In this document: one piece after another, positions 34,873-43,753 of the stretch
Layout of the letters: the number at the start of each line of letters is the position of its first letter
How positions within the stretch are numbered: the first letter of the stretch is position 1
Origin: Taibaiella koreensis
GTDB lineage: Bacteria; Bacteroidota; Bacteroidia; Chitinophagales; Chitinophagaceae
Assembly: GCF_003545715.1 (NCBI RefSeq)
Contig: NZ_QVNU01000009.1
Span: forward strand, 1-64,000
Reading direction: 5' to 3'
DNA: 64,000 nt
The notes under the pieces: generated by a model
The model's database searches: none
Told to the model about the DNA's origin: nothing
Seen by the model: only the letters and a program-made list of their open reading frames with translations
Position numbers and translations under genes: made by a program

Positions 34873-35718
34873 AAAAATGCGTTTCTTAGCACATTTTCCT
34901 TTACAACGACCTTTCTTATTGCCGCCTCCAGGTTTATGAATGCCGTAAACAAAAGTATTCCGCATCTTCTTCTTCGCTCACAACGGCACTACGGCTTCTT
35001 TTAATCGTGCCTGGCGTCCTGGTGTCTTGATTTGGTTCATTAAGGAAATACTACTGTGACGCCCGCAGATCTCCGTATGGCAATGTGGTGTCTACAGTAA
35101 GGCCTTACCTCATTTCTACAGTTCACATTGTTACCCGGGTTGCAGCTTGCCTAAGGGATTTTGAGTGCTTTATCCCGTTGATCCCTTGTATACCATATGG
35201 CTCAAAAGGCATTGCAAGGGTAAACCCGCCTTTTCAGCTTCACAGGGCTATCACAAAATAACAGGCCAGGCTACGGCGGATCGCTATACCCAGGGTAAAG
35301 CATTACCAGCAACGCTCATGCCTATACTCCCGGGTAAACAGCCTCGCGATTTCCCCGGAAAAACCAGCAGAAAACGATTGGCAGCCACCGGAAAACGATC
35401 GGGACTATCGCTATCAGAGCGGTAGTAATAGGTTTGCTATGGTCCCGGGGCCAGGTCATCCGGGGCCGGCCATCACCCGATCATAAATACCAAAACATAT
35501 CGCCTATGATGAAAAAGCCCGCTTAAGCATCCTTGCGTTGGCCCGGCCATATCTCATCTCCGGTAATGCCCATAGACCTGGCTGGCCTTAGTACGGCCGG
35601 CGTAGTATATTCCTTGGACAGACAGCGATGAGCCTTGAAAGGCTTCGGGCCGCGCCCGACACAGGCATTGCCTGCAGTGACACGCCATTTATTTTCACAT
35701 CAACTAACATCATTCAAA
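34873..35718. other. 850-bp region without a supported gene
   Basis: Several short ORFs exist (for example 35165-35425) but none has protein-like composition in a consistent frame. The region lies between a regulator and an exported protein, and may be decayed sequence. Confidence 0.55.
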
Positions 35719-36495
35719 ATGAAGAACTTTTTCAAATTCACTATTTCTATTCTGACTATCGTTTCGGCTGGCCATACTTATGCGCAGCAGCTAGGCGGCC
35801 CCGACCAGCTGGGGAATTATTATACAGACAACGGATTGATCACACTGAAATCCTGGGCGGCCCGGACAGCCATCGGCGCCAGCTGGGGTGGGGACAATAC
35901 CTTGTATGGTACCGGATACATAGGCTTCAATATCGCTCATGACGGGAACCTCCAGAAGCCCTGGACCTATCTGGGCGACGGCGGGGAAAGCAATGGCGGC
36001 CAGGTTATTTATGGCGATATAGGCGGTAACCTGTCCTTTGCTACAAGGTATAAAACAGGCGGCACGCCCGGCAACCTGTCCAATGACGACATACGCAGCC
36101 TTACCAGGATGCGGATCGGCGGCGACGGAAAAGTAACTATCGGCTCTTCTTTCATTACTCAGAATATACCTACACCGGGCGACTATAAGTTGTATGTTGA
36201 ATCGGGTATCCTTACCGAAAGGGTACGGGTAGCGGTAATGAATACAGCCGACTGGGCAGACTATGTATTTGGCAAGGATTACAAAATGCGCACGCTTCCC
36301 CAACTGGAACAATTCATTCAGCAGAACAAACATTTGCCGGATGTCCCCTCTGCAGCAGAAGCGGTAGCGCAAGGAATTGACCTGCAGAAAATGGATGCCC
36401 GGCTGCTCCAGAAAGTCGAAGAGCTGACGCTTTACATATTGCAGCAACAAAAGGAAATCGATGCCCTGAAAGTGCAGGCGGCACAGAATCGTTAA
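35719..36495 (+). CDS. Exported tail-fibre-like protein with C-terminal coiled coil
   Basis: 258 residues from the ATG at 35719, which begins with a signal peptide (cleavage near TYA-Q, residue 23). The middle is Gly-rich and beta-like. The C-terminal part has the motif common in Bacteroidota surface proteins, DWADYVFGKDYKMRTL, HLPDVPSAAE and a helical tail ending in LYILQQQKEIDAL, which resembles the ends of phage-tail-fibre-type trimeric proteins and probably forms a coiled coil. It lies upstream of the T9SS cargo protein on the same strand. Confidence 0.85.
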   Translation: MKNFFKFTISILTIVSAGHTYAQQLGGPDQLGNYYTDNGLITLKSWAARTAIGASWGGDNTLYGTGYIGFNIAHDGNLQKPWTYLGDGGESNGGQVIYGDIGGNLSFATRYKTGGTPGNLSNDDIRSLTRMRIGGDGKVTIGSSFITQNIPTPGDYKLYVESGILTERVRVAVMNTADWADYVFGKDYKMRTLPQLEQFIQQNKHLPDVPSAAEAVAQGIDLQKMDARLLQKVEELTLYILQQQKEIDALKVQAAQNR

Positions 36496-36936
36496 TGAAT
36501 AGCATTTGCCCCGGCGTATAGATACACGGCACAAATAAGGTAAGGCCTGACATAGCTATCTATGGATGGCAGGATGATAAGTTGGGATAGACCGGAGCAG
36601 CATAGCCCGCAGACAAGCTGGCGCCGGCAACGGCGTATGGACGCTCGCAGACAATAACAGGGACGCTGATCGTACCCTTGCCGGCTTTGTTATTCGTTTG
36701 ATGCTTTGGCCTGGCCTCCGGGTAAAGAAGCAGGTTAGCCTCATCCGGTATAGGGCGAGGTGCTGTTCCTTATGGCTAAGAAATGTTACCGGCGCTATTC
36801 TGAGAAGGTACGCCTGCTGCGACAGCGCCCGGTACTATGGAAGGAAGCCACTACGCTTATCCTTACGCCGCCGATGTGTTTTCGCCGGTCAAATGCACGC
36901 ATGATTACTTTTATCAGCACACATAATGTAAACGCT
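36496..36936. other. 440-bp intergenic region
   Basis: It separates the tail-fibre-like gene from the T9SS cargo gene. A long frame opens here at 36760 but is not protein-like before the signal peptide at 36937. No hairpin or repeat stands out. Confidence 0.55.
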
Positions 36937-39471
36937 ATGAAAAAATATATAATCCTTTTATTGGGTATACTGACTGCGCAAAATTTGTCGGCGCAGCGGG
37001 TCACATCTTATACCCAGACCCAATACCGGAACCTCGAAAAGTACTGGTGGTATCGCTACCGGCTCGTAAATGATTTTATGAAAATAGGGACCGCCTGCGG
37101 CGAAAGCATCCCTATGGAACATTGGAAATTCCGCGATAACGGTAAAAATGACAAAGCTTACTGGGGAGACGCTACGCAGCACTTGGGTAATTATATGAAT
37201 GCACTGGCCGGCGAATGGCGTATCCTCCACGATTGCGGCTTAAGCACCCGCCGTACCGAAGAAGAATTGTATTATGCGCAGGTCGCCTTTGACCGGCTGG
37301 ACAAGAAAGCTGAACCCGCCTGGCGCGATTACGACAGGGTTTATCCCTATTGCGGCACACCCGACCTTCCCGGGATCGAAAAGGATGACGATCTCAATGG
37401 CTTTTTTATCCGTGACGATGTGCCCAGCCTTCATACCAGCCAGGGCTCTATGGTCACTTTAAGCACCTTTGTGGAATACAATTGGAACCACTTTCACCGG
37501 CCGGGCTTTTACTACAATACGCCGCAGGTGGATATAGAGGAGGGCTTTGGCTCCCAAGCTACTGTTCCCGGGCATACAGCCCAAATGCCCAATGGCTATA
37601 CGGCCGCCAACTGGCCCTGGGCGCGTGGTCCGGCCGAAGAGTCGCAGGACCAGATCGGCATGCTGTACAATGGGATGGGCATGACGGGTTGGCTGCTCGG
37701 AAGCAATGTCACCTATAATGGTACCAATCTGAGGGAGAACGCCCGTGAGCAATTGTACCGGATATTTGAATGGCCTGCTTTTAACGGCTGTCATACACAT
37801 CCCGAGTTTACGGTGTGTAACCCGGTAACCAATCGCTGTGTGGGCGACCCTTCGTCCAACAATGCCTGCAATGCCGGCGGTGGACAGATATTCCTTCAGT
37901 CGGTAGGTGCTGTCGCGGGTTTGTCGCATATAGGCCTGGTCAATCGCGCCTACAGCTATCCGCATTCCTATGGACAAATGGTGAACACAACGGGAAATCC
38001 GGCGTGGGAAGCGGCTTACCAGCTGCTACAGGTGCCCAATGCTGCCCAGTTTGCCCAGGGAGGTTCCAATGAATTGTTCTACGCCAATACCTACAGCACC
38101 TTTGCGAACAACTGGAAGATCGGGTTTAAGTTGTTTGGGATCTTTGGTCCGACAATAACGCTGAAGAACACCACCAAGCAGAAGATCGCCAAGCACGGGT
38201 CGTCGCAGCAATGGGCCTGGCCCCATTTGCCGCTGGAGTGGCAGATCATTAATGGCCAGGGTCCCGGCAGTACGGTCTGGTTCAATGCGGAGGAGAAGGA
38301 GTATGGTCACAATGAAAGCTATGAACGCTTGCTGAGCGATGCTCCTTTCTGTGGTTGCCATTCCTACGATAAAGGTCATCAGTTCTATCGCAATAACACC
38401 ACCACCGGCCCGGATTACGGCAAAGATGAAGACTTTTCGGGTCAGAATGCCTGGCAATGGTCCAATGCAAACCGGCTGCAGGATTTTGGCAAGCGTGGCG
38501 ATGGCGGCCAGAACAGTGATTTTAATAACCTGGATTATATGGTGGTCTGGAACCTGTTTACCATCATACAAGGGGCAAAGTTGACGCCCGCGATGATGAA
38601 TCCTTATTACAGGGAAGACTACTTTACCAATTATGGCGCTTATACCACAGGTTATGGATCACACCGCACACCGCTGAAGCTGAATTTCCTGGAATATTTA
38701 AGCATGAAGAACAGCATCTACATTCATGGCGATCTGAGAGTGCGCTGCGCAAAGGTAATCGATCTGAAGCCCGGCTTCCAGGCACACAAAGGAGCCACCT
38801 TTGAGGCCAAGGTCAAGGACTACCGGTGCCAGGAAGAAGGATATGTGTATGCCCTGGCAAAAGATGTACCGGTAGATCATACGGTAGGCAATAAGGGAAC
38901 CGGAGATAGTTTTGGCGGAGAAGCGACTCCGGCGGAAGGAACCGGTACGGACGAAGATGGCTATACCCCGCTTGATTTTCCGCCGGATGGCGTGCCGTTG
39001 ACCATCGCCGTTGACTCAGAGCAGTATTACGGTAATGCGCCGGTAGATGACAGTATCCAGATTACCGAGGAGGATGAGCAAAACTGGTTCAATTCCCTGA
39101 GAGATTCTGTCAATGCCTCGGGCGATCCTGATCTGATCGAATATGTGGAGCATTTCCTCGCGAATTCGGAGTCGGATTACGGCGAAAGGCCGGCCAATCC
39201 GGGTAGCAATACGCCTTCGATCGCTGCCGGACAAGTCCAGCTTTATCCCAATCCTACCAATGGTGAATTCACTATCCTGGTTAAGGGTAAGGGGCAGTAC
39301 AGCATGGCTGTATACAACACGGTAGGCAGTATCGTCCTGACAAGCACTATAGATGGGTTCAGCAGCACGAAATTCAAGCTGCCGGACGAGCTGCCGCAAG
39401 GTACTTATGCTGTCGTCATTAGATCTGAAACAAACGATCAGGTGTTTAAGAAGATCACCCTGATCCGTTAG
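36937..39471 (+). CDS. Secreted protein with a type IX secretion C-terminal domain
   Basis: 844 residues from the ATG at 36937, where a signal peptide starts (cleavage near LSA-Q, residue 20). The large N-terminal region (about 20-560) is rich in Trp, Tyr, His and Cys and has a helical core with EWRILHDCGLS and FHRPGFYYNT; I do not recognise an enzyme family. A PGF-type beta segment (VIDLKPGFQAHKGATFEAKV) follows, then an acidic linker and the T9SS type A sorting domain at the end (YPNPTNGEFTILVKG to KKITLIR). It should be carried across the outer membrane by T9SS and fixed at the surface. Confidence 0.88.
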   Translation: MKKYIILLLGILTAQNLSAQRVTSYTQTQYRNLEKYWWYRYRLVNDFMKIGTACGESIPMEHWKFRDNGKNDKAYWGDATQHLGNYMNALAGEWRILHDCGLSTRRTEEELYYAQVAFDRLDKKAEPAWRDYDRVYPYCGTPDLPGIEKDDDLNGFFIRDDVPSLHTSQGSMVTLSTFVEYNWNHFHRPGFYYNTPQVDIEEGFGSQATVPGHTAQMPNGYTAANWPWARGPAEESQDQIGMLYNGMGMTGWLLGSNVTYNGTNLRENAREQLYRIFEWPAFNGCHTHPEFTVCNPVTNRCVGDPSSNNACNAGGGQIFLQSVGAVAGLSHIGLVNRAYSYPHSYGQMVNTTGNPAWEAAYQLLQVPNAAQFAQGGSNELFYANTYSTFANNWKIGFKLFGIFGPTITLKNTTKQKIAKHGSSQQWAWPHLPLEWQIINGQGPGSTVWFNAEEKEYGHNESYERLLSDAPFCGCHSYDKGHQFYRNNTTTGPDYGKDEDFSGQNAWQWSNANRLQDFGKRGDGGQNSDFNNLDYMVVWNLFTIIQGAKLTPAMMNPYYREDYFTNYGAYTTGYGSHRTPLKLNFLEYLSMKNSIYIHGDLRVRCAKVIDLKPGFQAHKGATFEAKVKDYRCQEEGYVYALAKDVPVDHTVGNKGTGDSFGGEATPAEGTGTDEDGYTPLDFPPDGVPLTIAVDSEQYYGNAPVDDSIQITEEDEQNWFNSLRDSVNASGDPDLIEYVEHFLANSESDYGERPANPGSNTPSIAAGQVQLYPNPTNGEFTILVKGKGQYSMAVYNTVGSIVLTSTIDGFSSTKFKLPDELPQGTYAVVIRSETNDQVFKKITLIR

Positions 39472-39500
39472 GTACACTGAGCGCTTGCCCGCCTGCATGT

Positions 39501-39542
39501 GAGGCTGTTCCGCATATAAGCTGCGTGAACAGCCTCTTTTTG
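39501..39542 (+). terminator. Strong intrinsic terminator after the T9SS cargo gene
   Basis: GAGGCTGTTC (39501-39510) pairs with GAACAGCCTC (39527-39536), with an extra inner CGCA/TGCG pair, and is followed by TTTTTG. It lies 30 bases after the stop of the T9SS protein, so the downstream array has its own promoter. Confidence 0.9.
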
Positions 39543-39624
39543 TACACAGGCTATTGGTCTGTTTTTTTTATGTATATTGATTTAATCGTTTCCATTAGCC
39601 GATTTGTCGATTTTAGTATATTGT

Positions 39625-39654
39625 ACCGTTCGTAAGGAAAATGATACCGTTCGT
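39625..39654 (+). promoter_or_regulatory. Predicted LytTR binding site: two ACCGTTCGT direct repeats 21 bp apart
   Basis: ACCGTTCGT occurs at 39625-39633 and again at 39646-39654, with a 12-base spacer. Both copies match the published LytTR consensus [TA][AC][CA]GTTN[AG][TG], which occurs as direct repeats with 12-13 bases between them. The surrounding sequence is also repeated (TACCGTTCGTAAnGAAA twice). Four or more LytTR regulators are in the window. The controlled gene is not certain; the nearest rightward genes are a 42-residue ORF and the 14-gene array. Confidence 0.7.
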
Positions 39655-39699
39655 AAAGAAATCTATGATGCTTTACGCCTTTCTACGTTACTTCATTAA

Positions 39700-39720
39700 T
39701 GGATATATGGCATATATCCA
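39700..39720. repeat. Perfect short palindrome downstream of the LytTR site
   Basis: TGGATATAT (39700-39708) and ATATATCCA (39712-39720) flank three bases. It lies 46 bases after the predicted LytTR site, where a transcript leader or a second protein-binding site would be expected. Confidence 0.5.
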
Positions 39721-39746
39721 GGCAACCAAACACCAAAATAGAATCT

Positions 39747-39875
39747 ATGAAACAATCATTATCCTTAAGGGTGCTGCCCCGCACCTTCACCACGGTAGTA
39801 CAGACCGGCACATGCCCTGTACACCGGTACGACCCGTACAGTTTACCCATAACATACAAATTTCTACCAGGGTAA
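39747..39875 (+). CDS. Possible 42-residue peptide downstream of the LytTR site
   Basis: An ATG at 39747 opens 42 codons ending at TAA 39873-39875. It starts with a basic amphipathic segment (MKQSLSLRVLPR) and has a single Cys. It is preceded by an AACACCAAAATAGAATCT leader similar to those ahead of the array genes. Too short to judge from composition. It could be a signalling or leader peptide, or nothing. A larger ORF in another frame across the same DNA (39641-40069) is less convincing. Confidence 0.35.
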   Translation: MKQSLSLRVLPRTFTTVVQTGTCPVHRYDPYSLPITYKFLPG

Positions 39876-40353
39876 CCCGGTTACCCCAGCGCTTTCGCAT
39901 GCACCTGCGAAACCTCATGTGCTTCTCTCCGCGTATTCACGGTAAGCAGTTTCTTCTACTGAATATCACACGCACTATTCCGGAGAAGCCTTGTATGGTA
40001 AGCGCTAATAGCAACTATACCTATCCAGTATTGCTGGCGGCTTGTTCCTACCCGGTTTATAGCGCCTGACGGTTGTTGTAGTATTTCGATTGCGATACTG
40101 CATGCAGCTCATCACGACGCAGCATTTCCGGTTTGGAAAGCTTATCGCCACTGCTGACAAAGTACGGCTCATGGCCGGTGGTCTTGTTTTGCGACGAGCA
40201 GCCTTCCTATGCCAACACTTCGCGGAGATGTCGTTTGGACAATGTATCCGGGGGCAATATCCATTGTCGCAAGTGTATCCGTTTACGCGATTCTTATTTC
40301 AGCTTAATTCATTTTTAAACCTGTTCTTTAACCTTTAAAATTTTATTGACAAC
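39876..40353. other. Region just before the secreted-protein array
   Basis: No ORF here has a convincing start or composition. The last 60 bases are AT-rich and should carry the ribosome entry site and possibly the promoter of the first array gene; I see no TAnnTTTG with certainty. Confidence 0.45.
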
Positions 40354-40767
40354 ATGAAAAAACTAGTAATGGTCGCCTGCTGCTCCTTACTGGCGCTTAG
40401 TTCCAGGGCCGCATTATTCATTACCAACAACACCGGTTGCGATGTGTATGTGCTTATCCAGGCCCACGATGCAAATCATGGTACCTGCCTCATGCAATCC
40501 AATCGCTTTCTTGTAGCTGCCGGCACCTCGCAGGCCTACAACAATGTGACTTCGCTGAATACAAGCCCGGGCTGGCAGAACGGACCCGCAGTAGTTGCCG
40601 GTAGTGGCTGGGATTCGGCACTTTTCGGAGGCGCCAGCCTGGGCGGCAACCTGGGACCCAACTGCGGCGGCACGACATCTATAACCATTGTTAACGGTTG
40701 CGGTACTTCTACGGTACAGGCCGACTGGACTGCCATTGGCGCAAATACGCTCATCGATTTCAACTAA
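40354..40767 (+). CDS. Array gene 1: small secreted four-cysteine protein
   Basis: 137 residues, the shortest member. Signal peptide 1-19, cleaved before ALFITNNTGC. Mature Cys at 29, 45, 104 and 116; the spacing (16 between the first pair, 12 between the last pair) is kept in most members and suggests two disulfides. It lacks the WGWDA block found in most of the array and instead has GSGWDSALFGG, so a segment of about 10 residues is shortened. The mature part has one Arg and no Lys. It opens the array after the LytTR-site region; no family is recognised, and the alternation of short hydrophobic stretches and Asn/Gly turns suggests a beta-sandwich. Confidence 0.88.
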   Translation: MKKLVMVACCSLLALSSRAALFITNNTGCDVYVLIQAHDANHGTCLMQSNRFLVAAGTSQAYNNVTSLNTSPGWQNGPAVVAGSGWDSALFGGASLGGNLGPNCGGTTSITIVNGCGTSTVQADWTAIGANTLIDFN

Positions 40768-40806
40768 GCCCAAATCATTTTTCATTCAACCACCAAATCA
40801 AAACTT

Positions 40807-41256
40807 ATGAAAAAACTGATCCTTGCCGCTTCTCTCCTGGTACTTGGCGCACAGGCTAAGGCTGCTTTGTTCATCAATAATAACAGCAGCTGCACCTTCA
40901 ACATCACCATGTTCGCCTTCGATCCAACCCATGCCGGATGCTGGGCATTGCAGAGTAATGTCATTTCCGTAACGTCTAACAATTCGACTTCCTACAATTC
41001 GGTAGCGAGCCTCAATACGATGTCGCCGCTCTGGTTTGGCGGGGCTATAGCCTCTACCGCCGGCGGTCCGACTACCTGGGGCTGGAATGCCGGTAAGTTC
41101 TTCTTCTCCGGTGGCGGCGGTGGCGGTGCTACCGTAGGGCTTACCAGCTGCGGCCTGCCGCAAACCGCTACGATACCCAATCCTTGCGGCGGTACGGTAA
41201 CGGTAACCTGGACGCCTTTGTCCGGCAGCAACAACATTCTTATAGAAGCCAACTAA
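40807..41256 (+). CDS. Array gene 2 (subtype A): small secreted four-cysteine protein
   Basis: 149 residues. The signal peptide ends GAQAKA, before ALFINNNSSC. Subtype A is marked by AFDPTHAGCWALQSN in place of the AHD..HGTC seen elsewhere, a WFGG turn, and GKFFF followed by six Gly. Ends NNILIEAN. Closest to genes 3 and 8. A single Lys is the only basic residue in the mature part. The 40-base gap from gene 1 contains no hairpin, so co-transcription is likely. Confidence 0.9.
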   Translation: MKKLILAASLLVLGAQAKAALFINNNSSCTFNITMFAFDPTHAGCWALQSNVISVTSNNSTSYNSVASLNTMSPLWFGGAIASTAGGPTTWGWNAGKFFFSGGGGGGATVGLTSCGLPQTATIPNPCGGTVTVTWTPLSGSNNILIEAN

Positions 41257-41315
41257 GCCGTTCCGGTAACATCGTTTCAGGTCATTGATTCCATTTTAAA
41301 CCAAAACCAATACTT

Positions 41316-41756
41316 ATGAAAAAACTGATCCTTGCTGCCTCGCTGCTTGCGTTTGGCGCCCAGGCGAAGGCTGCCCTGTTTATCAATAACAACACTAACT
41401 GCACATTAAATGTCACTATGTTCGCTTTTGATCCGGCCCATGCCGGATGTGGCGGCTTACAGAGCAGTTTGATTACACTGGGGCCTTTTTCTTCCGTTTC
41501 TTATGCTACGGTGGCTACCCTGAATACGACACCGCCATTTTGGCTTGGCGGCACCATGGCTTCCACCGCCGGCGGACCGACCACCTGGGGCTGGACTACC
41601 GCTAAGACCTTCTTTACAGGTGGCGGAGGCGGTAGTGTAGGCCTCGCCAGCTGCGGGATCCCTGGTTCCGTTACAAGCGTAGCCTGTGGCAGCAGCGTAA
41701 CGTTAACCTGGACCACATTGCCCGGTAGCAACAACATTCTTGTCGAAGCTAACTAA
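41316..41756 (+). CDS. Array gene 3 (subtype A): small secreted four-cysteine protein
   Basis: 146 residues, Cys at 29, 45, 113 and 124. Almost the same signal peptide as gene 2 and a shared GGPTTWGW core, so a recent tandem duplicate, but the beta region after the second Cys differs (SSLITLGPFSSVSYATV). The mature part has one Lys, one Asp and one Glu: practically uncharged. Ends NNILVEAN. The upstream spacer (59 bases) is also similar to the spacer of gene 4, showing that duplication units included the leader DNA. Confidence 0.9.
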   Translation: MKKLILAASLLAFGAQAKAALFINNNTNCTLNVTMFAFDPAHAGCGGLQSSLITLGPFSSVSYATVATLNTTPPFWLGGTMASTAGGPTTWGWTTAKTFFTGGGGGSVGLASCGIPGSVTSVACGSSVTLTWTTLPGSNNILVEAN

Positions 41757-41814
41757 CTGCCCCCGAAAGGTCGTTCCCGGTTATTAATTCTGTTTTAACC
41801 AAAAACCAATAGCA

Positions 41815-42255
41815 ATGAAAAAACTAATCCTCTTTGCCTTCCTGGCAATGGCCGCTGTACCTAAAGGAAATGCGGCGCTCTTCATCAGCAACAATACCGA
41901 CTGCCGTGTGGTTGTCCAGATCTATGCCCACGATATCACCCATGGCACCTGTGTGTTACAGTCCTGGCGTCTTGTGCTGGAAGCCTGGGAAAGTGCCTCC
42001 TATAACAACGTTGCCAGTATTAATACCGACCTGGGCTGGCTGAACGGACAGACTGCCGCGACAACCGGTGGTACTTCGGTATGGGGCTGGGATGGCGCCT
42101 TTTTCAACGGAAGCGGTGGCGGGGGTGTGGGCTATCCCGGCACCTGCTTTACTACCACTACGCTTACCGTACCCAATACCTGCCTGCCGGTAGCCAATGT
42201 AACCGCTACCTGGGGTCCTCTGGGTAGTAATACCATACTCGAATTCAATCCTTAA
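41815..42255 (+). CDS. Array gene 4 (subtype B): small secreted four-cysteine protein
   Basis: 146 residues. Subtype B (with gene 6) carries FNGSGGG, then CFTT..LTVPN and PVANVTATW at the C-terminal side. Helped by the shared core TTGGTSVWGWDGAFF. The first Cys context is NNTDCRV, giving two Arg in the mature part. Ends ILEFNP, one residue longer than its relatives at the end. It is followed only 19 bases later by gene 5. Confidence 0.9.
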   Translation: MKKLILFAFLAMAAVPKGNAALFISNNTDCRVVVQIYAHDITHGTCVLQSWRLVLEAWESASYNNVASINTDLGWLNGQTAATTGGTSVWGWDGAFFNGSGGGGVGYPGTCFTTTTLTVPNTCLPVANVTATWGPLGSNTILEFNP

Positions 42256-42274
42256 TCAAATTAAAGCCAATTCT

Positions 42275-42715
42275 ATGAAGACTTTGCTCATCGCCTTATT
42301 GTTGTCGCTGTCGGCCATCGGTGCCAAAGCCGCCCTGTTCATCACCAACAATACGAGCTGTATTATGATCGTAATGATATACGCCCACGACCAGAACCAC
42401 GGTACCTGCGGCTTGGAATCGGGCCGGCTACAGATCAATCCCGGCGGATCTGCAGCGTTCAATAACGTGGCTACTATCAATACCACAAACCCTTTCTGGC
42501 AGAACGGCCAGACGGCTACGACAGCCGGTGGCACTACGGTATGGGGCTGGGACGCGGCTATCGTCAACAATGGCGGTCCGATGTGGGCGCAAATAGGCAA
42601 TCCGGGCAGCTGTTTCCCAACGGCCTCGGTCGCTACGCTGAATGCCTGTGGAACCAACACCGTAACAGCAGACTGGATGGTCATGGGTGGTAATACCTTC
42701 ATCGATATTAATTAA
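42275..42715 (+). CDS. Array gene 5 (subtype C): small secreted four-cysteine protein
   Basis: 146 residues. Subtype C (with gene 7) is marked by SGRLQ after the second Cys, INPGGSAAFNNVATINTT, the Met/Trp-containing insert MWAQIGNPGSC, and the end GGNTFIDIN. The signal peptide (MKTLLIALLLSLSAIGAKA) is unlike those of subtype A. The order subtype B then C recurs in genes 6 and 7, pointing to duplication of a two-gene block. Confidence 0.9.
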   Translation: MKTLLIALLLSLSAIGAKAALFITNNTSCIMIVMIYAHDQNHGTCGLESGRLQINPGGSAAFNNVATINTTNPFWQNGQTATTAGGTTVWGWDAAIVNNGGPMWAQIGNPGSCFPTASVATLNACGTNTVTADWMVMGGNTFIDIN

Positions 42716-42766
42716 TCGGAAACCGGCTATTCATTCAAATCATTTATTCCTTTCAAAATCATCTTT

Positions 42767-43201
42767 ATGAAAAAACTGATTCTTGCCGCTTCGCTCCTGG
42801 CGCTCGGCGCCCAGGCTAAGGCCGCCCTGTTCCTCAACAACAATACCAATTGCTCCGTAATTGTCCAGGTCTATGCACATGATCTGAACCACGGCACCTG
42901 CGGCTTGCTCTCCGGCCGTATTGTTGTAGCACCCATGTCGGCCGTTTCATTCAATAATGTAACCAACCTCAATACGACGCCGGGCTGGCTGGGGCAAACT
43001 GCCGTAACCACCGGTGGTACGACAGTTTGGGGCTGGGATGGCATTACATTCAACGGCTCCGGCGGCGGCCCTATCGGTAATACGACCGCCTGCTTTACGA
43101 CCGATAACCTGACGGTACCCAATGGCTGCATACCGGTAGCGAATGTGACGGCTACCTGGACTGCGGTCAGCAGTAGTACTGCGGTAGTGGACTTTAATTA
43201 A
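42767..43201 (+). CDS. Array gene 6 (subtype B): small secreted four-cysteine protein
   Basis: 144 residues. The mature domain is closest to gene 4 (GSGGGPIGNTTACFTTDNLTVPNGC and PVANVTATW), but its signal peptide is the subtype A type (MKKLILAASLLALGAQAKA). This mosaic suggests recombination or gene conversion between neighbours in the signal-peptide region. One Arg and no Lys in the mature part. Ends AVVDFN. Confidence 0.9.
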   Translation: MKKLILAASLLALGAQAKAALFLNNNTNCSVIVQVYAHDLNHGTCGLLSGRIVVAPMSAVSFNNVTNLNTTPGWLGQTAVTTGGTTVWGWDGITFNGSGGGPIGNTTACFTTDNLTVPNGCIPVANVTATWTAVSSSTAVVDFN

Positions 43202-43258
43202 TCTTCAGCCTGGTAAGGTACCTGCCTGAAAATTTTTCACACACATCAAATGCCTCTT

Positions 43259-43699
43259 ATGAAAAAGCTATTTATTGCCTTAGCCTTGCTGCTGTCGGCC
43301 GCGGGCGCCAAAGCGGCCTTGTTCATCACGAACAATACCAGCTGCATCATGGTCGTGATCATCAATGCCCACGATGCGAACCATGGTATCTGCGGCCTGG
43401 CATCGGGCCGTCTCCAGCTGGCTCCGGGCTCATCTGCCGCCTTTAATAATGTGGCTACCCTCAATACCACGGCTCCGGGCTGGCAGAACAGCCAGACGGC
43501 TACCACGGCCGGTGGTACTACGGTATGGGGTTGGGACGCGGCCATTGTGACCAACGGCGGTATCATGTGGGCGCAGATCGGTAACACCGGCAGTTGCTCC
43601 CCTACGGCATCGGTTATTACGCCCAATGCCTGTAACGGTAACAGTGTAACGGCAGCCTGGTCGGTTCTCGGCGGCAATACCTTTATCGATATTAACTAA
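43259..43699 (+). CDS. Array gene 7 (subtype C): small secreted four-cysteine protein
   Basis: 146 residues from the ATG at 43259; an in-frame ATG three codons earlier is possible. Nearly the same as gene 5 across the mature part (SGRLQLAPGSSAAFNNVATLNTT, MWAQIGNTGSC, GGNTFIDIN), with changes scattered rather than blocked. Second Cys context is HGICG instead of HGTCG. One Arg is the only basic residue after the signal peptide. Confidence 0.9.
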   Translation: MKKLFIALALLLSAAGAKAALFITNNTSCIMVVIINAHDANHGICGLASGRLQLAPGSSAAFNNVATLNTTAPGWQNSQTATTAGGTTVWGWDAAIVTNGGIMWAQIGNTGSCSPTASVITPNACNGNSVTAAWSVLGGNTFIDIN

Positions 43700-43753
43700 G
43701 CGGAACACCAATTATTTTTTTACCCCCAACGCTAAATTTTTAAAAGCACCCCT

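Noticed and set aside
35165-35425. 86-codon plus-strand ORF in the 35-kb gap
   Set aside because: Basic low-complexity composition and no neighbours to support it.
39641-40069. 142-codon plus-strand ORF before the array
   Set aside because: It starts on the LytTR repeat, has no family resemblance and poor composition; the shorter 42-codon frame is only slightly better.
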